Shown here: in pieces, positions 44,236 to 54,138 of the stretch
How the letters are laid out: each line of letters begins with the position of its first letter
Numbering within the stretch: the first letter of the stretch is position 1
Assembly (NCBI RefSeq): GCF_000720115.1
Contig: NZ_JOIR01000029.1
Location: 123,788 to 187,787, forward strand
Direction of reading: 5' to 3'
Source of the DNA: Streptomyces sp. NRRL F-2580
GTDB lineage: Bacteria > Actinomycetota > Actinomycetes > Streptomycetales > Streptomycetaceae
DNA length: 64,000 nt
Notes under the pieces: model-generated
Seen by the model: the letters and a program-made list of their open reading frames with translations, nothing else
The model's database searches: none
What the model was told of the DNA's origin: nothing
Translations under genes and position numbers: made by a program

Positions 44236-46916
44236 GCCAACCACTGGTCGAGCGTGACCCTGGGCCTGTTCGCGTCGGACGAGACCGACGAGTTCCAGTG
44301 GAAGCGTTTCGACGCGAAGACCATGACGCTGGAGATCGAGTACAACAATCCGCCGGACACGCCGTCCGACCTGGGGACCTCCCCCTGGGTGCCCTGCGTC
44401 CAGGGCGGATCGATCGGCAATGCCACCATCAGCGTCAACGGACCATCTCAGACCGTGATTCGGGGAACCTGAGCACCGAGTTCCAGATCTTCAGGGACGG
44501 CCAGAGCGCCCTCGCCGCCAGCCAGCACATTCCGGCCAACAACGGCAAGGTCGCGACCTGGAACGTGCCCGACGCCTCCCTTCCCGACGGGGGCTACACC
44601 TGGAGGGCGCGTACGACCGACCAGGACGGTGCGCAGTCGGCCTGGTCCCAGACGTGCAAGTTCACCGTTGACCGTAGCCGGCCGGCGGAGGCTCCGAAGA
44701 TCACCTCGACTGTCTTCCCCGACGGAACGAAGGGCTGGCCCCAAGGCACTGGCAAGGCCCGTCAGGAAGGCGACTTCGTCCTCTCCGCCAACGGCGACAA
44801 GGACGTCACCTGGTACGGCTACTACACCGACTGGGACCCGGAGGTGAGGAGCACCTCCGTCGCCGCGGGCGCTTCCTTCACCGCTAAGCTCACCCCGCCC
44901 GGCGCGGGCCCGCACTTCGTCTACGCCTTCAGCCAGGATGCCGCCGGGAACCGTTCCGACACCGCTGCCTACCAGTTCTACGCGGCGCGCACGGCAACGG
45001 TGGACGTGCCCCACGACCTCAACGGCGACGGCTTCCGCGACATCTGGAGCAGCGACCTCTTCGGCAGCCTCCTGACCTACACCGGCCAGGGCAACGGCAA
45101 GTTCTCCGCAACCGTCAGCTCCGCCAACTCCTTCGCCCGCTCCCAGGTGGCAGCCTTGGGCGACTGGAACGATGACGGCTACAACGACATGCTCGCTCTC
45201 GAGCAGCAGGCCGGCATGACGCGCAAGACGCTGTGGGTCTACGAGAACAACGGCCAGGGCACCGTCGACAACCACACCGAGAAAACCGCGGACCGGCCCC
45301 AGGACGACCACTGGTCCGACGCCGAGCAGATCATCGCCCCTGGCGACCTCAACGGCGACAAGGTTCCGGACATCCTCGTCAAGCAGGGCAACAAGCTCTG
45401 GGCCTACTACAACACCCTCTGGGGCGCCCTCGAAGCACCCGTGCTCGTCGGCGGCACCGACTGGGACAAGTACACCGTCATCGCCCCCGGCGACCTCAAC
45501 AAGGACGGCGTGCCCGACCTGTGGCTGAGGGACAACGCCAACGGCGACATTCTGCGCACCTACGGAAAGAAGAGCCCGGAAGAGGGACAGGCGGTCGACC
45601 TGGCCACGTGGGGCACTCAGACCCGCAGCCGGGTGGGTTCCGGTGTGACGCAGGCCGGCTACCCGCAGGTCAGCTCCTCCGGTGACCTCAATGGTGACGG
45701 TGTCCCCGACCTGTGGGCCCGTCAGTCCGACAACACCATGGTCGGCTGGCCGGGGAAGCTCTCCACCGACGGCAGCACCGTCGGCTCCTTCATGCCCCGC
45801 TTCGAGATCGACGGCGTGCCGGGCGCCCGCATCCCCAGCGGCACCACGCTGGCCTCGGGGCAGGAGTTCGCCAGCGGCAACTCCAAGCTGCTGATGCAGG
45901 CCGACGGCAACCTCGTGCTCTCCAGCAAGGACAACAAGCAGCTCTGGGCCACCGGGACCAAGAGCCCGGGCGCCACGGCCCGTATGCAGAGCGACGGTAA
46001 CTTCGCCGTTTACGCTGCTGACGGCAAGACCGAACTGTGGAGCAGCAAGACCAGCACTCCGTACTCCTATGCGGTACTGCAGCCTCGCGGCGTGCTCGTC
46101 GTCTACAGCGCCTCCGGGCAGAGCCTGTGGACCAGCGGTTCCCAGAGCCGGCCGGACTACAACGGCGACGGTTACACGGACGTGGCGGTCCGCGATGTCA
46201 ACGGTCATCTCTGGATCTACCCGGGCACCGGCGGTACGGGCACCAAAACGCTCGGCGACAGGTACCTCGCAGGCAACGGCTGGTGGCGTGATCACTGGAC
46301 GAACGTGTACACCACCGATTTCAACAACGACGGATACACCGACATCGTCGCGCGGAACCATCTCGGGGACCTGTGGGTGTATCCGGGCACCGGAAGGACC
46401 GGAACCAAGACGCTCAACAACCCCGTTCTGATCGGTACCGGCTGGAACATCTACCCGGACCTCGGCTTCGGCGACATGAACGGCGACGGCCGCACGGACG
46501 TCATCGGCCGTGACGGCGGCGGCAACCTGTGGGTCTACCCCCACAGTGGCGGCACCGGCACCCAAGCCCTCAGCAGCCGGTTCTCCATCGGCGTCGGCTG
46601 GGGGGCTGCCGACTGGCCCACCCTCCGGTTCGCCGATCTGAACAACGACAACAAGATCGACGTCCTGGCGCACCGCAACAACGGAAAGCTCTACCTCTAC
46701 CCGAACACCAGCAACGGTTCCATCAGCCTCGGCAGCCCCAGCGTCGTCGGCGAGGGCTGGTGGAACGGCGAATGGAACCCGTTCGCCGGCGACCTCAACA
46801 ACGACGGCAAGCCGGAACAAGTCGGCGTGACCCGTATCGGGGAGCTCCACGACTTCACCGGCACCGGCAGCACCCTGATCGGCGTCGGCTGGACCGGATA
46901 CGACATCGTCCTCTGA
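44236..46916 (+). pseudogene. FG-GAP/VCBS repeat and B-lectin secreted protein, 5'-truncated, frameshifted
   Basis: Reads rightward from the junction at about 44236. The first frame gives [20 protein letters not shown] and [20 protein letters not shown], the end of a DNRLRE-type domain, up to about 44440. There one base seems lost (ISVNG to [15 protein letters not shown]) and the next frame runs open to 46916. It has an Ig/fibronectin-like part, about nine Asp-rich FG-GAP motifs (DLNGDGFRDIW, DWNDDGYNDM, DLNKDGVPDLW), a bulb-lectin repeat (LLMQADGNLVLSSKDNKQLW; MQSDGNFAVYAADGKTELWS) and further VCBS repeats (DLWVYPGTGRTGTKTL). No start, signal peptide or promoter is left, so it is probably not exported. 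A cell-surface binding protein in its intact form. Confidence 0.8.
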
Positions 46917-46932
46917 GCCCGGTTCGACCAGT

Positions 46933-46966
46933 GAGGGGGTGAGGTCCGCGAGGGCCTCACCCCCTC
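46933..46966. terminator. Terminator after the FG-GAP gene
   Basis: GAGGGGGTGAGG (46933-46944) pairs with CCTCACCCCCTC (46955-46966), 12 bp stem, 10 nt loop. Confidence 0.85.
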
Positions 46967-47039
46967 CGTCGCTCACCGACACCGCGGCCTGCACGGTGCA
47001 CAAGGCCCGTTGTCAGTGGTGGTGGCTACGGTCGGTCGT

Positions 47040-47885
47040 ATGTCGAAGACGCCGGAGACACCGAAGACGCCGAAGGTGCACCGCTCGTTGGCCGTGCTGG
47101 TCGGTGATCCTCAAGGGGTGGTTCTGGGGCTGGAGTTGCCGGCTGGTGGGGTGCTGAGCGTGCGGGGGGAGCCGCTGTTGTGGGTCTCCGACGGGCCCGT
47201 GGGGGTCGGGGCGCTCGCCGCGCACCGGAGCCCGGCCCTGGCCGCCGCCGGGTTGCAGGCGGTGCTGCTCCAGGGCCGGCGGGGCCTGGAGGAGTGGTGG
47301 CGGGACCGGGAGCTGCGGCCGCAGCGGATGTCCGACCCGGACGACCACCACGTCGAGCCGGTGCTGCGCGACTTCTGGCACGGTGTGGTCCCCGACCCCG
47401 AGGAGGGGGAGGAGGGGGATGAGATCATCGCTCCCTTCGGCCGGGACTGGCCCGGGCTCGCCGAGGCGGGGCCGGTGGGAGGAGCGGACCCGGAGGTCGC
47501 GGCCTGCGAGCTGGCAGACGAGTTGATCGGGAGCGGGTCCCTGCCGAGTCCGCGGCTCGCGCTGGTCCCCGCCGCCCGCGGAGCCGACGTACCCACGGCG
47601 ATGGGCTGGTGCGGGCCGACCAACCACGAGAACGACACCGCCCGCATCAGCGCGGTCCTGCGGTCGTGGGAGGACCGGTTCGGCGCCCGCGTCGTCGCCC
47701 TCGGTTTCGACGAGCTGTACGTTTCGGTCGCGGCCCCGCCGCCTACGGTCGCCCGGGCGCTGCCGGTGGCCGCGGAGCACTTCGCCTTCGCGCCCGACAA
47801 CATATGGCAGGGCTGCGGCACGATCCGCGCCTACGCCGGCGAGGCGGTCACCGGCAGCAACCTCTGGGGGTTCTGGTGGGACTGA
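47040..47885 (+). CDS. DUF4253 domain protein
   Basis: 281 aa from ATG 47040 (MSKTPETPKTPKVHRSLAVL); an upstream GTG at 47010 is less likely. The C-terminal 110 residues are DUF4253: RLALVPAARGADVPTAMGWC, ISAVLRSWEDRFGARVVALG and VAAEHFAFAPDNIWQGCGTI, ending WGFWWD. Cytoplasmic, function unknown. DUF4253 proteins sometimes occur near polymorphic toxins as SUKH-like immunity proteins, but this one has chromosome-typical composition and lies after the FG-GAP terminator, so I treat it as independent. Confidence 0.85.
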   Translation: MSKTPETPKTPKVHRSLAVLVGDPQGVVLGLELPAGGVLSVRGEPLLWVSDGPVGVGALAAHRSPALAAAGLQAVLLQGRRGLEEWWRDRELRPQRMSDPDDHHVEPVLRDFWHGVVPDPEEGEEGDEIIAPFGRDWPGLAEAGPVGGADPEVAACELADELIGSGSLPSPRLALVPAARGADVPTAMGWCGPTNHENDTARISAVLRSWEDRFGARVVALGFDELYVSVAAPPPTVARALPVAAEHFAFAPDNIWQGCGTIRAYAGEAVTGSNLWGFWWD

Positions 47886-47903
47886 GCCCCGCCACGGTGT
47901 CCG

Positions 47904-48782
47904 TCACGCGCGCGGGACGCGGACGACGCCCTCCTGGATGACGGTCACGGCCAGCCGGCCGTCCTGGGTCCAGATGCGGGCCTGGCCGAGGCCCCGGCCG
48001 GCGGCCGCCGAGGGCGACTCCTGGTCGTACAGCAGCCACTCGTCCGCGCGGAACGGCCGGTGGAACCACATCGCGTGGTCCAGCGAGGCGCCGACCACGT
48101 CGCCCACCGCCCAGCCGCCCCGGCCGTGCGCGAGCAACACCGAGTCCAGCAGGGTCATGTCGGAGACGTAGGTGGCCAGGCAGGTGTGCAGCAGGGGATC
48201 GGCGCTGTCCAGCTTGCCGGCGGTCCGGAACCACACCTGCGAGCGCGGCTCCACCGGTTCGCCGACGCTGCCCCAGGGCGGGGTCGTGGCGTACCGGAGG
48301 TCCACCGCCTCGCGGGTCTCGATCAGCCGCTCCACCGTGCCCGGGTCGCGGAAGATCTCCCGGTACGCGGGCAGCGACTCGGCCGCGGTGGGCAGGGACT
48401 CCGGGTCCGGGGCCGAGGGCATGGAGACCTGGTGGTCGAGGCCGTCCTCGTACGTCTGGAACGACGCGGAGAGGTGGAAGATCGGCTGGCCGTGCTGGAC
48501 GGCGACGACCCGGCGCGTGGTGAAGGAGCGCCCGTCGCGGATCCGGTCCACCGAGTACACGATGGGCGCGCCCGTGTCCCCGGTGCGCAGGAAGTACGAG
48601 TGCAGCGAGTGGGCGGTGCGGTCCGCGGGGACGGTCCGCCCGGCCGCGACCAGGGCCTGGGCCGCGACCTGACCGCCGAAGACGCGCGGTACCAGCGAAG
48701 GGCGGCTGGTACCGCGGAAGATGTTCTCCTCGATCTGCTCGAGGTCGAGCAGATCGAGGAGCGACGTCAGTGCCTCGTTCAT
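47904..48782 (-). CDS. tesB: Acyl-CoA thioesterase II
   Basis: 292 aa double hot-dog thioesterase hydrolysing medium- and long-chain acyl-CoA. MNEALTSLLDLLDLEQIEEN starts the protein, RVFGGQVAAQALVAAGRTV and HSLHSYFLRTGDTGAPIVYS form the first hot dog, and SLDHAMWFHRPFRADEWLLY the second, with the active-site Asp in LDHAMWFH. The ATG at 48782 is preceded by a C-rich tract with no ribosome binding site, so it may be leaderless or coupled to the acyl-CoA dehydrogenase gene 26 bp upstream. Confidence 0.92.
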   Translation of the reverse strand: MNEALTSLLDLLDLEQIEENIFRGTSRPSLVPRVFGGQVAAQALVAAGRTVPADRTAHSLHSYFLRTGDTGAPIVYSVDRIRDGRSFTTRRVVAVQHGQPIFHLSASFQTYEDGLDHQVSMPSAPDPESLPTAAESLPAYREIFRDPGTVERLIETREAVDLRYATTPPWGSVGEPVEPRSQVWFRTAGKLDSADPLLHTCLATYVSDMTLLDSVLLAHGRGGWAVGDVVGASLDHAMWFHRPFRADEWLLYDQESPSAAAGRGLGQARIWTQDGRLAVTVIQEGVVRVPRA

Positions 48783-48808
48783 GGGGGAAGGGTAAGTGCC
48801 CGGATTCC

Positions 48809-49966
48809 CTACAGGCCCATGGACTTGGCGATGATGGACTTCATGACCTCGCTGGTGCCGCCGTAGATGCGGTTCACGCGGTTGTCGGCGTACAGGCGGG
48901 CGATCGGGTACTCGTTCATGTAGCCGTAACCGCCGTGCAGCTGGAGGCACTTGTCGATGACGCGGTGCGCGACCTCGGTGCAGAACAGCTTCGCGGACGC
49001 GGCCTCGGCGGCGGTCAGCTCACCGGCGTCCAAAGCCTCCAGGGCGCGGTCGGCGACGGCCTCGGCGGCGTCCACCTCGGCCTGGCAGGCGGCCAGTTCG
49101 AACTTGGTGTTCTGGAAGTGCGCGACCGGCTTGCCGAAGACGGTGCGCTCCGTCACGTACTGCTGGGCGAACCGGATGGCGGCCTTGGCCTGCGCGTACG
49201 CACCGAAGGCGATGCCCCAGCGCTCGGACGGCAGGTTCGCGCCGAGGTAGTAGAAGCCCTTGTTCTCCTCGCCGAGCAGGTCCTCGACCGGGACCTTCAC
49301 GTCGACGAACGCCAGCTCGGCGGTGTCGGAGGTGCGCAGGCCCAGCTTGTCCAGCTTGCGGCCGATGGAGTAGCCCTCGGACTTGGTGTCCACGGCGAAG
49401 AGGGAGATGCCGAAGCGGCGGTCCTCCGCGCTCGGGGCGGAGGTGCGGGCGCAGACGATCACGCGGTCGGCGTGCACGCCACCGGTGATGAAGGTCTTGG
49501 CGCCGTTGAGGACGTAGTGGGTGCCGTCCTCGGAGAGCTTGGCGGTGGTCTTCATGCCCGCGACGTCGGAGCCGGTGCCCGGCTCGGTCATCGCCAGCGC
49601 CCACATCTCCTCACCGGAGACGAACTTCGGGAGGTAACGCTTCTTCTGCTCGTCGTCGGCGAGCATCTTGATGTAGGGCAGGGCGAGCAGCACGTGCACG
49701 CCGGAGCCGCCGAAGTTGACGCCCGCGCGCGAGGTCTCCTCGTACAGGACGGCCTCGAACTTGTGGGTGTCCAGGCCCGCGCCGCCGAACTCCTCGGGGA
49801 CGTTGATGCCGAAGACGCCCAGCTCGCCGAGCTTGTAGTAGAAGTCGCGGGGCGCCTGTCCGGCGGCGAACCACTCGTCGTAGACGGGGACGACCTCGGC
49901 CTCGATGAAGGCGCGGATGGTCTCGCGGAACGCCTCGTGGTCCTCGTTGAACACCGTACGGCGCAC
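48809..49966 (-). CDS. Acyl-CoA dehydrogenase (long-chain/IVD-like active site)
   Basis: 385 aa FAD enzyme. MTEPGTGSDVAGMKTTAKLS and TFITGGVHADRVIVCART are the FAD/substrate segments, LQLHGGYGYMNEYPIARLYA the C-terminal one. The usual catalytic Glu near the C-terminus is replaced (IYGGTSEVM); a Glu in NLPSERWGIAFGAY occupies the position used by long-chain and isovaleryl-CoA dehydrogenases. It differs in this from the 30744-31904 enzyme. GTG start at 49966 with AAGGGAG. Operon with tesB. A 22 bp palindrome upstream is a likely fatty-acid regulator site. Confidence 0.9.
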   Translation of the reverse strand: MRRTVFNEDHEAFRETIRAFIEAEVVPVYDEWFAAGQAPRDFYYKLGELGVFGINVPEEFGGAGLDTHKFEAVLYEETSRAGVNFGGSGVHVLLALPYIKMLADDEQKKRYLPKFVSGEEMWALAMTEPGTGSDVAGMKTTAKLSEDGTHYVLNGAKTFITGGVHADRVIVCARTSAPSAEDRRFGISLFAVDTKSEGYSIGRKLDKLGLRTSDTAELAFVDVKVPVEDLLGEENKGFYYLGANLPSERWGIAFGAYAQAKAAIRFAQQYVTERTVFGKPVAHFQNTKFELAACQAEVDAAEAVADRALEALDAGELTAAEAASAKLFCTEVAHRVIDKCLQLHGGYGYMNEYPIARLYADNRVNRIYGGTSEVMKSIIAKSMGL

Positions 49967-50002
49967 GGCCGGCTCCCTTCGGTCGCGGCAGTCCGCCGCC
50001 TG

Positions 50003-50024
50003 AATCTAAGCGCTTGCTCAGATT
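50003..50024. promoter_or_regulatory. 22 bp operator-like palindrome upstream of acyl-CoA dehydrogenase
   Basis: AATCTAAGC (50003-50011), GCTT, GCTCAGATT (50016-50024): near-perfect palindrome with one mismatch, 37 bp before the GTG. It resembles sites of TetR-type fatty acid degradation regulators, and no such regulator gene is adjacent. Confidence 0.65.
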
Positions 50025-50103
50025 AAGTTACCGGCGAGTTGTCCACCCTGTCCAGAGAGGGTGACCGACCTCATGCGGGGGCGGCGGCGCAGGCCGGGCG
50101 GGC

Positions 50104-51321
50104 TCAGCCCGGGCCCGGGTCGAGGTGCTCGGCCAGCGCCTCGTGGGTGAGGTGCAGCCCGGCCCGCAGGACCGCGTCACGACGGCCGGGATGGGCGGCC
50201 CGGTGCCGCAGTTCCAGCTCCCGGGCCAGCCGTAGCCGGTCCGCGCAGTCCTCGCCGCGCAGGGCCGCGTCGAGGGCCGAGGCGGTCGCCCCGACCAGCG
50301 GAGCCATGGCGCGCACCGCCGCGTCGGCCCCGCCCGGGGCGGCTTCCGAAGGTTTCGAAGGCGCCCCGCCGGCTTCCGGCCGTTCCCCGCCGGCTTCCGG
50401 CCGTTCCCCGCTGGCTTCGCCCGGCCGTTCCCCGCCGGCTTCCGGCTCCTTTCCGGCGGCCTCCCGCCGTTCCCCGCCTGCCTCCGGCCGCTTCCCGTCG
50501 GCCTCCCGCCGTTCCCTGTCGCCGGAGGAGGACCGGATCTCCATCTCCCGTGCGAGGAAGAGCAGGGCCGGCGCCGTCCGCGTGGCCAGCCGCAGCCGCG
50601 GACGGAGCGTGTCCGCTGCCCACGCCGGCGCCTGCCGGGGCGGCAGGAGCAGCAGGCGTCCCGTCTTGCGGTCCAGCGCGGCGGACAGTTCGTACGGGCG
50701 GCGCCAGCGGGCGAAGGGGTCCGCCGGCGCGGGGCCCGTGGGCCGCCCGGCGGCGGCCCGCGCCGCGATCCGCTCCAGCAGGACGCCCAGCCCGGTGCGG
50801 TACTCCTCCAGGCCCCGCACCGCCTCCCGGTACGGGTCGGGGGGCCACAGCAGCGGGCCGAGGAGCACCACGACGGCGATGCCGACCGCGCTCTCCTCCA
50901 GCCGGGCCAGCGGGTACCCGGGCACCGGCGTCGCGTAGATCACCAGCGCGGTGACCAGCACCTGCTGGTTGGGTGAGCCGTCGTGGCGCAGCAGGAACAT
51001 CCCGGCGCAGGCGCACACGACGAGGACCAGGAACGACAGCGAGCCCGACGGCAGCCAATGCAGGACCAGCACGCTCAGCACCACGCCCACGACCACCCCC
51101 ACCAGCCGCTCCAGGGCCAGCCGGGGCGCCGCGAACACGTCGTCGCGCAGGATCAGGACGGCGGGCAGGGCGGCCGGCACGGGGGCCGTGCTCGTACCGA
51201 GCCACACGCACAGGAACCAGGGGACGGTCGCGCACACCAGCAGCCGGGCGGCCGGTGCCAGGCGCTCACCGAAGGGGCGGCTGCGCGCCGGTACGGACGT
51301 GCTGGCGGGCATGCGGCACAT
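50104..51321 (-). CDS. FUSC-family (aromatic acid exporter-like) membrane protein
   Basis: 405 aa. About six membrane spans in the first 165 residues (LVCATVPWFLCVWLGTSTAP; RLVGVVVGVVLSVLVLHWL; SAVGIAVVVLLGPLLWPPDP), then a cytoplasmic part. Residues about 270-320 are a low-complexity tract of GERPEAG-like heptads encoded by 21 bp DNA repeats (50367-50515). The C-terminus ends with a helical segment (DAALRGEDCADRLRLARELE). Start uncertain: ATG 51321 or 51312, neither with a clear ribosome binding site. FUSC proteins are linked to export of aromatic or polyamine-like compounds; substrate unknown. Confidence 0.75.
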   Translation of the reverse strand: MCRMPASTSVPARSRPFGERLAPAARLLVCATVPWFLCVWLGTSTAPVPAALPAVLILRDDVFAAPRLALERLVGVVVGVVLSVLVLHWLPSGSLSFLVLVVCACAGMFLLRHDGSPNQQVLVTALVIYATPVPGYPLARLEESAVGIAVVVLLGPLLWPPDPYREAVRGLEEYRTGLGVLLERIAARAAAGRPTGPAPADPFARWRRPYELSAALDRKTGRLLLLPPRQAPAWAADTLRPRLRLATRTAPALLFLAREMEIRSSSGDRERREADGKRPEAGGERREAAGKEPEAGGERPGEASGERPEAGGERPEAGGAPSKPSEAAPGGADAAVRAMAPLVGATASALDAALRGEDCADRLRLARELELRHRAAHPGRRDAVLRAGLHLTHEALAEHLDPGPG

Positions 51322-51375
51322 CGTAGGGGCGGCCGCCGTCCCCGGCGGGCCCGCTGGGCGGGCGTCGGGGAGCGT

Positions 51376-53010
51376 TCAGCCGCCCGGCCCCGGCAGCGGC
51401 TCCTCCCAGCGCAGTGCGAACCACAGCTCCATCCGGACGTCCGGGTCGTCCAGGTCCCGCCCCAGCAGCTCCGCGCAGCGGGCCACGCGCTGGCGAACCG
51501 TGTTGCGGTGCACCCCCAGGGCGGCGGCGGTGCGGTCCCACCCGCCGTGGTGCGCCAGCCAGCCGCGCAGGGTCTCCCGCAGGACGGGGGAGAGCGGTGC
51601 GAGCAGGGCCGCGGCGTGCGCGCGGGCCTCCGCCTCGCCGACCAGGCCGGAGAGGCCGGGTGCGGCGTGCCGGGCCAGGGGGGTGCGGGCCGCCTCGGCG
51701 CGCTCGAGGGCCCGCCGGGCCTGCGCGTCGGCGGCGGGCAGCGCGCCGGGTGCGGCCGGGGCGCTCACCCCGAGGCGCCAGCCGGGCCGCGGGCCCGGCT
51801 CCCGCTCGGTGAGCAGGCGTACGGGATCCCCGCGCGGGTCGACCAGTACGGTGCCCAGCGCGGCCGCCAGGGCCTGCGGGTCGCCCGTCCCGCGGGCGTG
51901 CACCACGTGCCAGGGCCCCGGGGACAGGGCCGCGGCGGGGTCGCCGTCGAGGAGCAGCCGGGTCAGGGCCGCCGCCTCGGGTCCGGCAGCCGGGCGGTGC
52001 GCGGTGAGCAGGGTCAGCAGCACCGCCGCGACCGAGGCGATGGTGTGGTCGCCGGGGGCGCGGGCCGGGGTGGCGGTCCCGAGCGCCCGCACGGCATCCG
52101 TCCCCGGCTCGGCCGCGGGCTCCGGCGCGGGCTCCGGCGCGGCTTCCGGCCTGCCTGCCCGCCCGGCTTCCGGCCCGGCGTCCCGCCTGCCTGCCCGCCC
52201 GGCTTCCGGCCCGGCGTCCCGCCCGGCCGGGGTGCCCCGGCCGGGCGGGACGCCGGGGCCGTCCGGTGCCGGGCCAGCCGCGAGGGCCGGGCCAGCCGCG
52301 AGTGCCGGGCCCGCCGCGGGTGCCGGGCCGCCGAGGGCGTGGGCCGTGAGGTGCCATCCGCCCGCCTGGTCGGTCGCCGTCGCGGGCCCGCCCGCCCGGC
52401 CGACGCGGGCCAGCAGCGCGCGCAGGGCCGCCGCGGCCTCCGGGGGCGGCGGGTTCCCCGCGGAGCGGTCGTCCGGCCGGAGCGTGACGTGGCCGCCCAG
52501 GCTCGCCGCCAGCCGCGACAGCACCGCCGGGACCGGATCGGGCCGCGCGGCCGCCGCGGCGAGGGACTGCTGGGCTTCGGTGACCCGGCGCAGCTCCCGT
52601 GTACGGGCCCCCGCCATCAGCCGCCAGACCGTACGGGCCACCGCGCTGAAGGGGGTGCCAGGCGGGACCTCCAGGAGCGGCAGCCCGTGCTGCGCGCAGG
52701 CCTCGGCCAGGCCGGCCGGCACCCGCTCGTGCACGGGCGCCACCCCGAAGCCGAGCGCCGCCACCCCGGCCTCGGCCAGACGGGCGACGTAGCCGTCGGG
52801 ATCCGTGCCCAGCCCGGCCCCCGCCGTCAGCAGCAGCTCGCCGCCCAGTAGGTACGGGGACGGGTCCGCCATCTCGGAGGCGTGCACCCCGTGCACATCG
52901 GCCTCGGCCGGGCCCGCGAGGTGGCGCAGGCCCAGCTCCCGGTCGGGCAGCAGCGCGCCGAGCGCCACCGGAGCGGTGGGCGGGGGCGGGGCAGTGGGCG
53001 GGGCGGCCAT
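51376..53010 (-). CDS. PucR-family transcriptional regulator
   Basis: 544 aa. An N-terminal PucR domain ([40 protein letters not shown]), a long Ala/Gly/Pro-rich middle (residues about 230-320) built of DNA repeats such as [10 protein letters not shown], and a C-terminal PucR helix-turn-helix ([20 protein letters not shown]). GGAG lies close before the ATG at 53010. Divergent from the agmatinase-like gene (116 bp), so it is a likely regulator of it; PucR proteins commonly sense nitrogen-containing compounds such as purines or polyamines. Confidence 0.88.
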   Translation of the reverse strand: MAAPPTAPPPPTAPVALGALLPDRELGLRHLAGPAEADVHGVHASEMADPSPYLLGGELLLTAGAGLGTDPDGYVARLAEAGVAALGFGVAPVHERVPAGLAEACAQHGLPLLEVPPGTPFSAVARTVWRLMAGARTRELRRVTEAQQSLAAAAARPDPVPAVLSRLAASLGGHVTLRPDDRSAGNPPPPEAAAALRALLARVGRAGGPATATDQAGGWHLTAHALGGPAPAAGPALAAGPALAAGPAPDGPGVPPGRGTPAGRDAGPEAGRAGRRDAGPEAGRAGRPEAAPEPAPEPAAEPGTDAVRALGTATPARAPGDHTIASVAAVLLTLLTAHRPAAGPEAAALTRLLLDGDPAAALSPGPWHVVHARGTGDPQALAAALGTVLVDPRGDPVRLLTEREPGPRPGWRLGVSAPAAPGALPAADAQARRALERAEAARTPLARHAAPGLSGLVGEAEARAHAAALLAPLSPVLRETLRGWLAHHGGWDRTAAALGVHRNTVRQRVARCAELLGRDLDDPDVRMELWFALRWEEPLPGPGG

Positions 53011-53126
53011 GGATACTCCGTACAGATCAGGGGTCTCCTGTGGATGGTACGTACACTTCGCGCCGGGTGGGCGCCGCCTTACGCTCGAAGGACCGCACTT
53101 GTAGGACCTCCAGAAGGGCACCCCCC

Positions 53127-54092
53127 ATGAGCACGCAGCCGCGCGGCCCCGTCGACTCCTCCCGCATCCCGCGCTACGCGGGCCCGGCGACCTTCGCCCG
53201 GCTGCCCCGCCTCGACGAGGTCGGCTCCGCCGACGTCGCCGTCGTCGGCGTGCCCTTCGACTCCGGCGTCTCCTACCGCCCGGGCGCCCGCTTCGGCGGC
53301 AACGCCATCCGCGAGGCCTCGCGCCTGCTGCGCCCCTACAACCCGGCGCAGGACGCCTCCCCCTTCGCCCTCGCGCAGGTCGCGGACGCCGGCGACATCG
53401 CCGTGAACCCCTTCAACATCAACGAGGCCGTCGAGACGGTCGAGGCCGCCGCCGACGAGCTGCTCGGCAACGGATCCCGCCTGATGACCCTCGGCGGCGA
53501 CCACACCATCGCCCTCCCGCTGCTCCGCTCCGTCGCGAAGAAGCACGGCCCGGTGGCCCTGCTCCACTTCGACGCGCACCTGGACACCTGGGATACGTAC
53601 TTCGGCGCCGAGTACACCCACGGCACGCCGTTCCGCCGGGCGGTGGAGGAGGGCATCCTCGACACCGAGGCGCTCTCGCACGTCGGCACCCGCGGCCCGC
53701 TGTACGGCAAGCAGGACCTCGACGACGACGCCAAGATGGGCTTCGGCATCGTCACCTCGGCGGACGTCTACCGCCGCGGCGCCGACGAGGTCGCCGACCA
53801 GCTGCGCCAGCGCATCGGCGACCGCCCGCTCTACATCTCCATCGACATCGACGTGCTGGACCCGGCGCACGCGCCCGGCACCGGCACCCCCGAGGCGGGC
53901 GGCATGACCTCCCGCGAGCTGCTGGAGATCATCCGCGGCCTGTCCTCCTGCAACCTGGTTTCGGCGGACGTCGTAGAGGTGGCCCCGGCGTACGATCACG
54001 CGGAGATCACCTCGGTCGCGGCCTCGCACACCGCGTACGAGCTGACCACGATCATGAGCCGTCAGATCTCCGCCGCCAGGCAGGGTCGATAA
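53127..54092 (+). CDS. speB: Agmatinase / guanidinobutyrase (ureohydrolase)
   Basis: 321 aa Mn-dependent ureohydrolase. The metal ligands are in [20 protein letters not shown] and [20 protein letters not shown], the three arginase-family signatures. Substrate could be agmatine or 4-guanidinobutyrate; the residues that decide cannot be judged by eye. ATG at 53127 with AAGGG before it. The next gene, a ThDP enzyme, follows after 46 bp and is probably cotranscribed. Confidence 0.9.
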   Translation: MSTQPRGPVDSSRIPRYAGPATFARLPRLDEVGSADVAVVGVPFDSGVSYRPGARFGGNAIREASRLLRPYNPAQDASPFALAQVADAGDIAVNPFNINEAVETVEAAADELLGNGSRLMTLGGDHTIALPLLRSVAKKHGPVALLHFDAHLDTWDTYFGAEYTHGTPFRRAVEEGILDTEALSHVGTRGPLYGKQDLDDDAKMGFGIVTSADVYRRGADEVADQLRQRIGDRPLYISIDIDVLDPAHAPGTGTPEAGGMTSRELLEIIRGLSSCNLVSADVVEVAPAYDHAEITSVAASHTAYELTTIMSRQISAARQGR

Positions 54093-54138
54093 GCACAGCA
54101 CGGCGGCGAAGGCGAACCCGAAGGGTGAGTAAGCGCAC

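Noticed and set aside
40504..44472. A very long open frame on the plus strand opposite the RHS gene
   Set aside because: It is the antisense of the YD-repeat coding sequence, open because of GC-rich codon bias. Only its last 75 or so codons (from about 44236) are real, as part of the FG-GAP gene.
47040..47885. DUF4253 protein as an immunity gene of the toxin locus
   Set aside because: It lies beyond the FG-GAP gene and its terminator, on the opposite strand from the toxin, with normal chromosomal composition. The PH-like protein is the better candidate.
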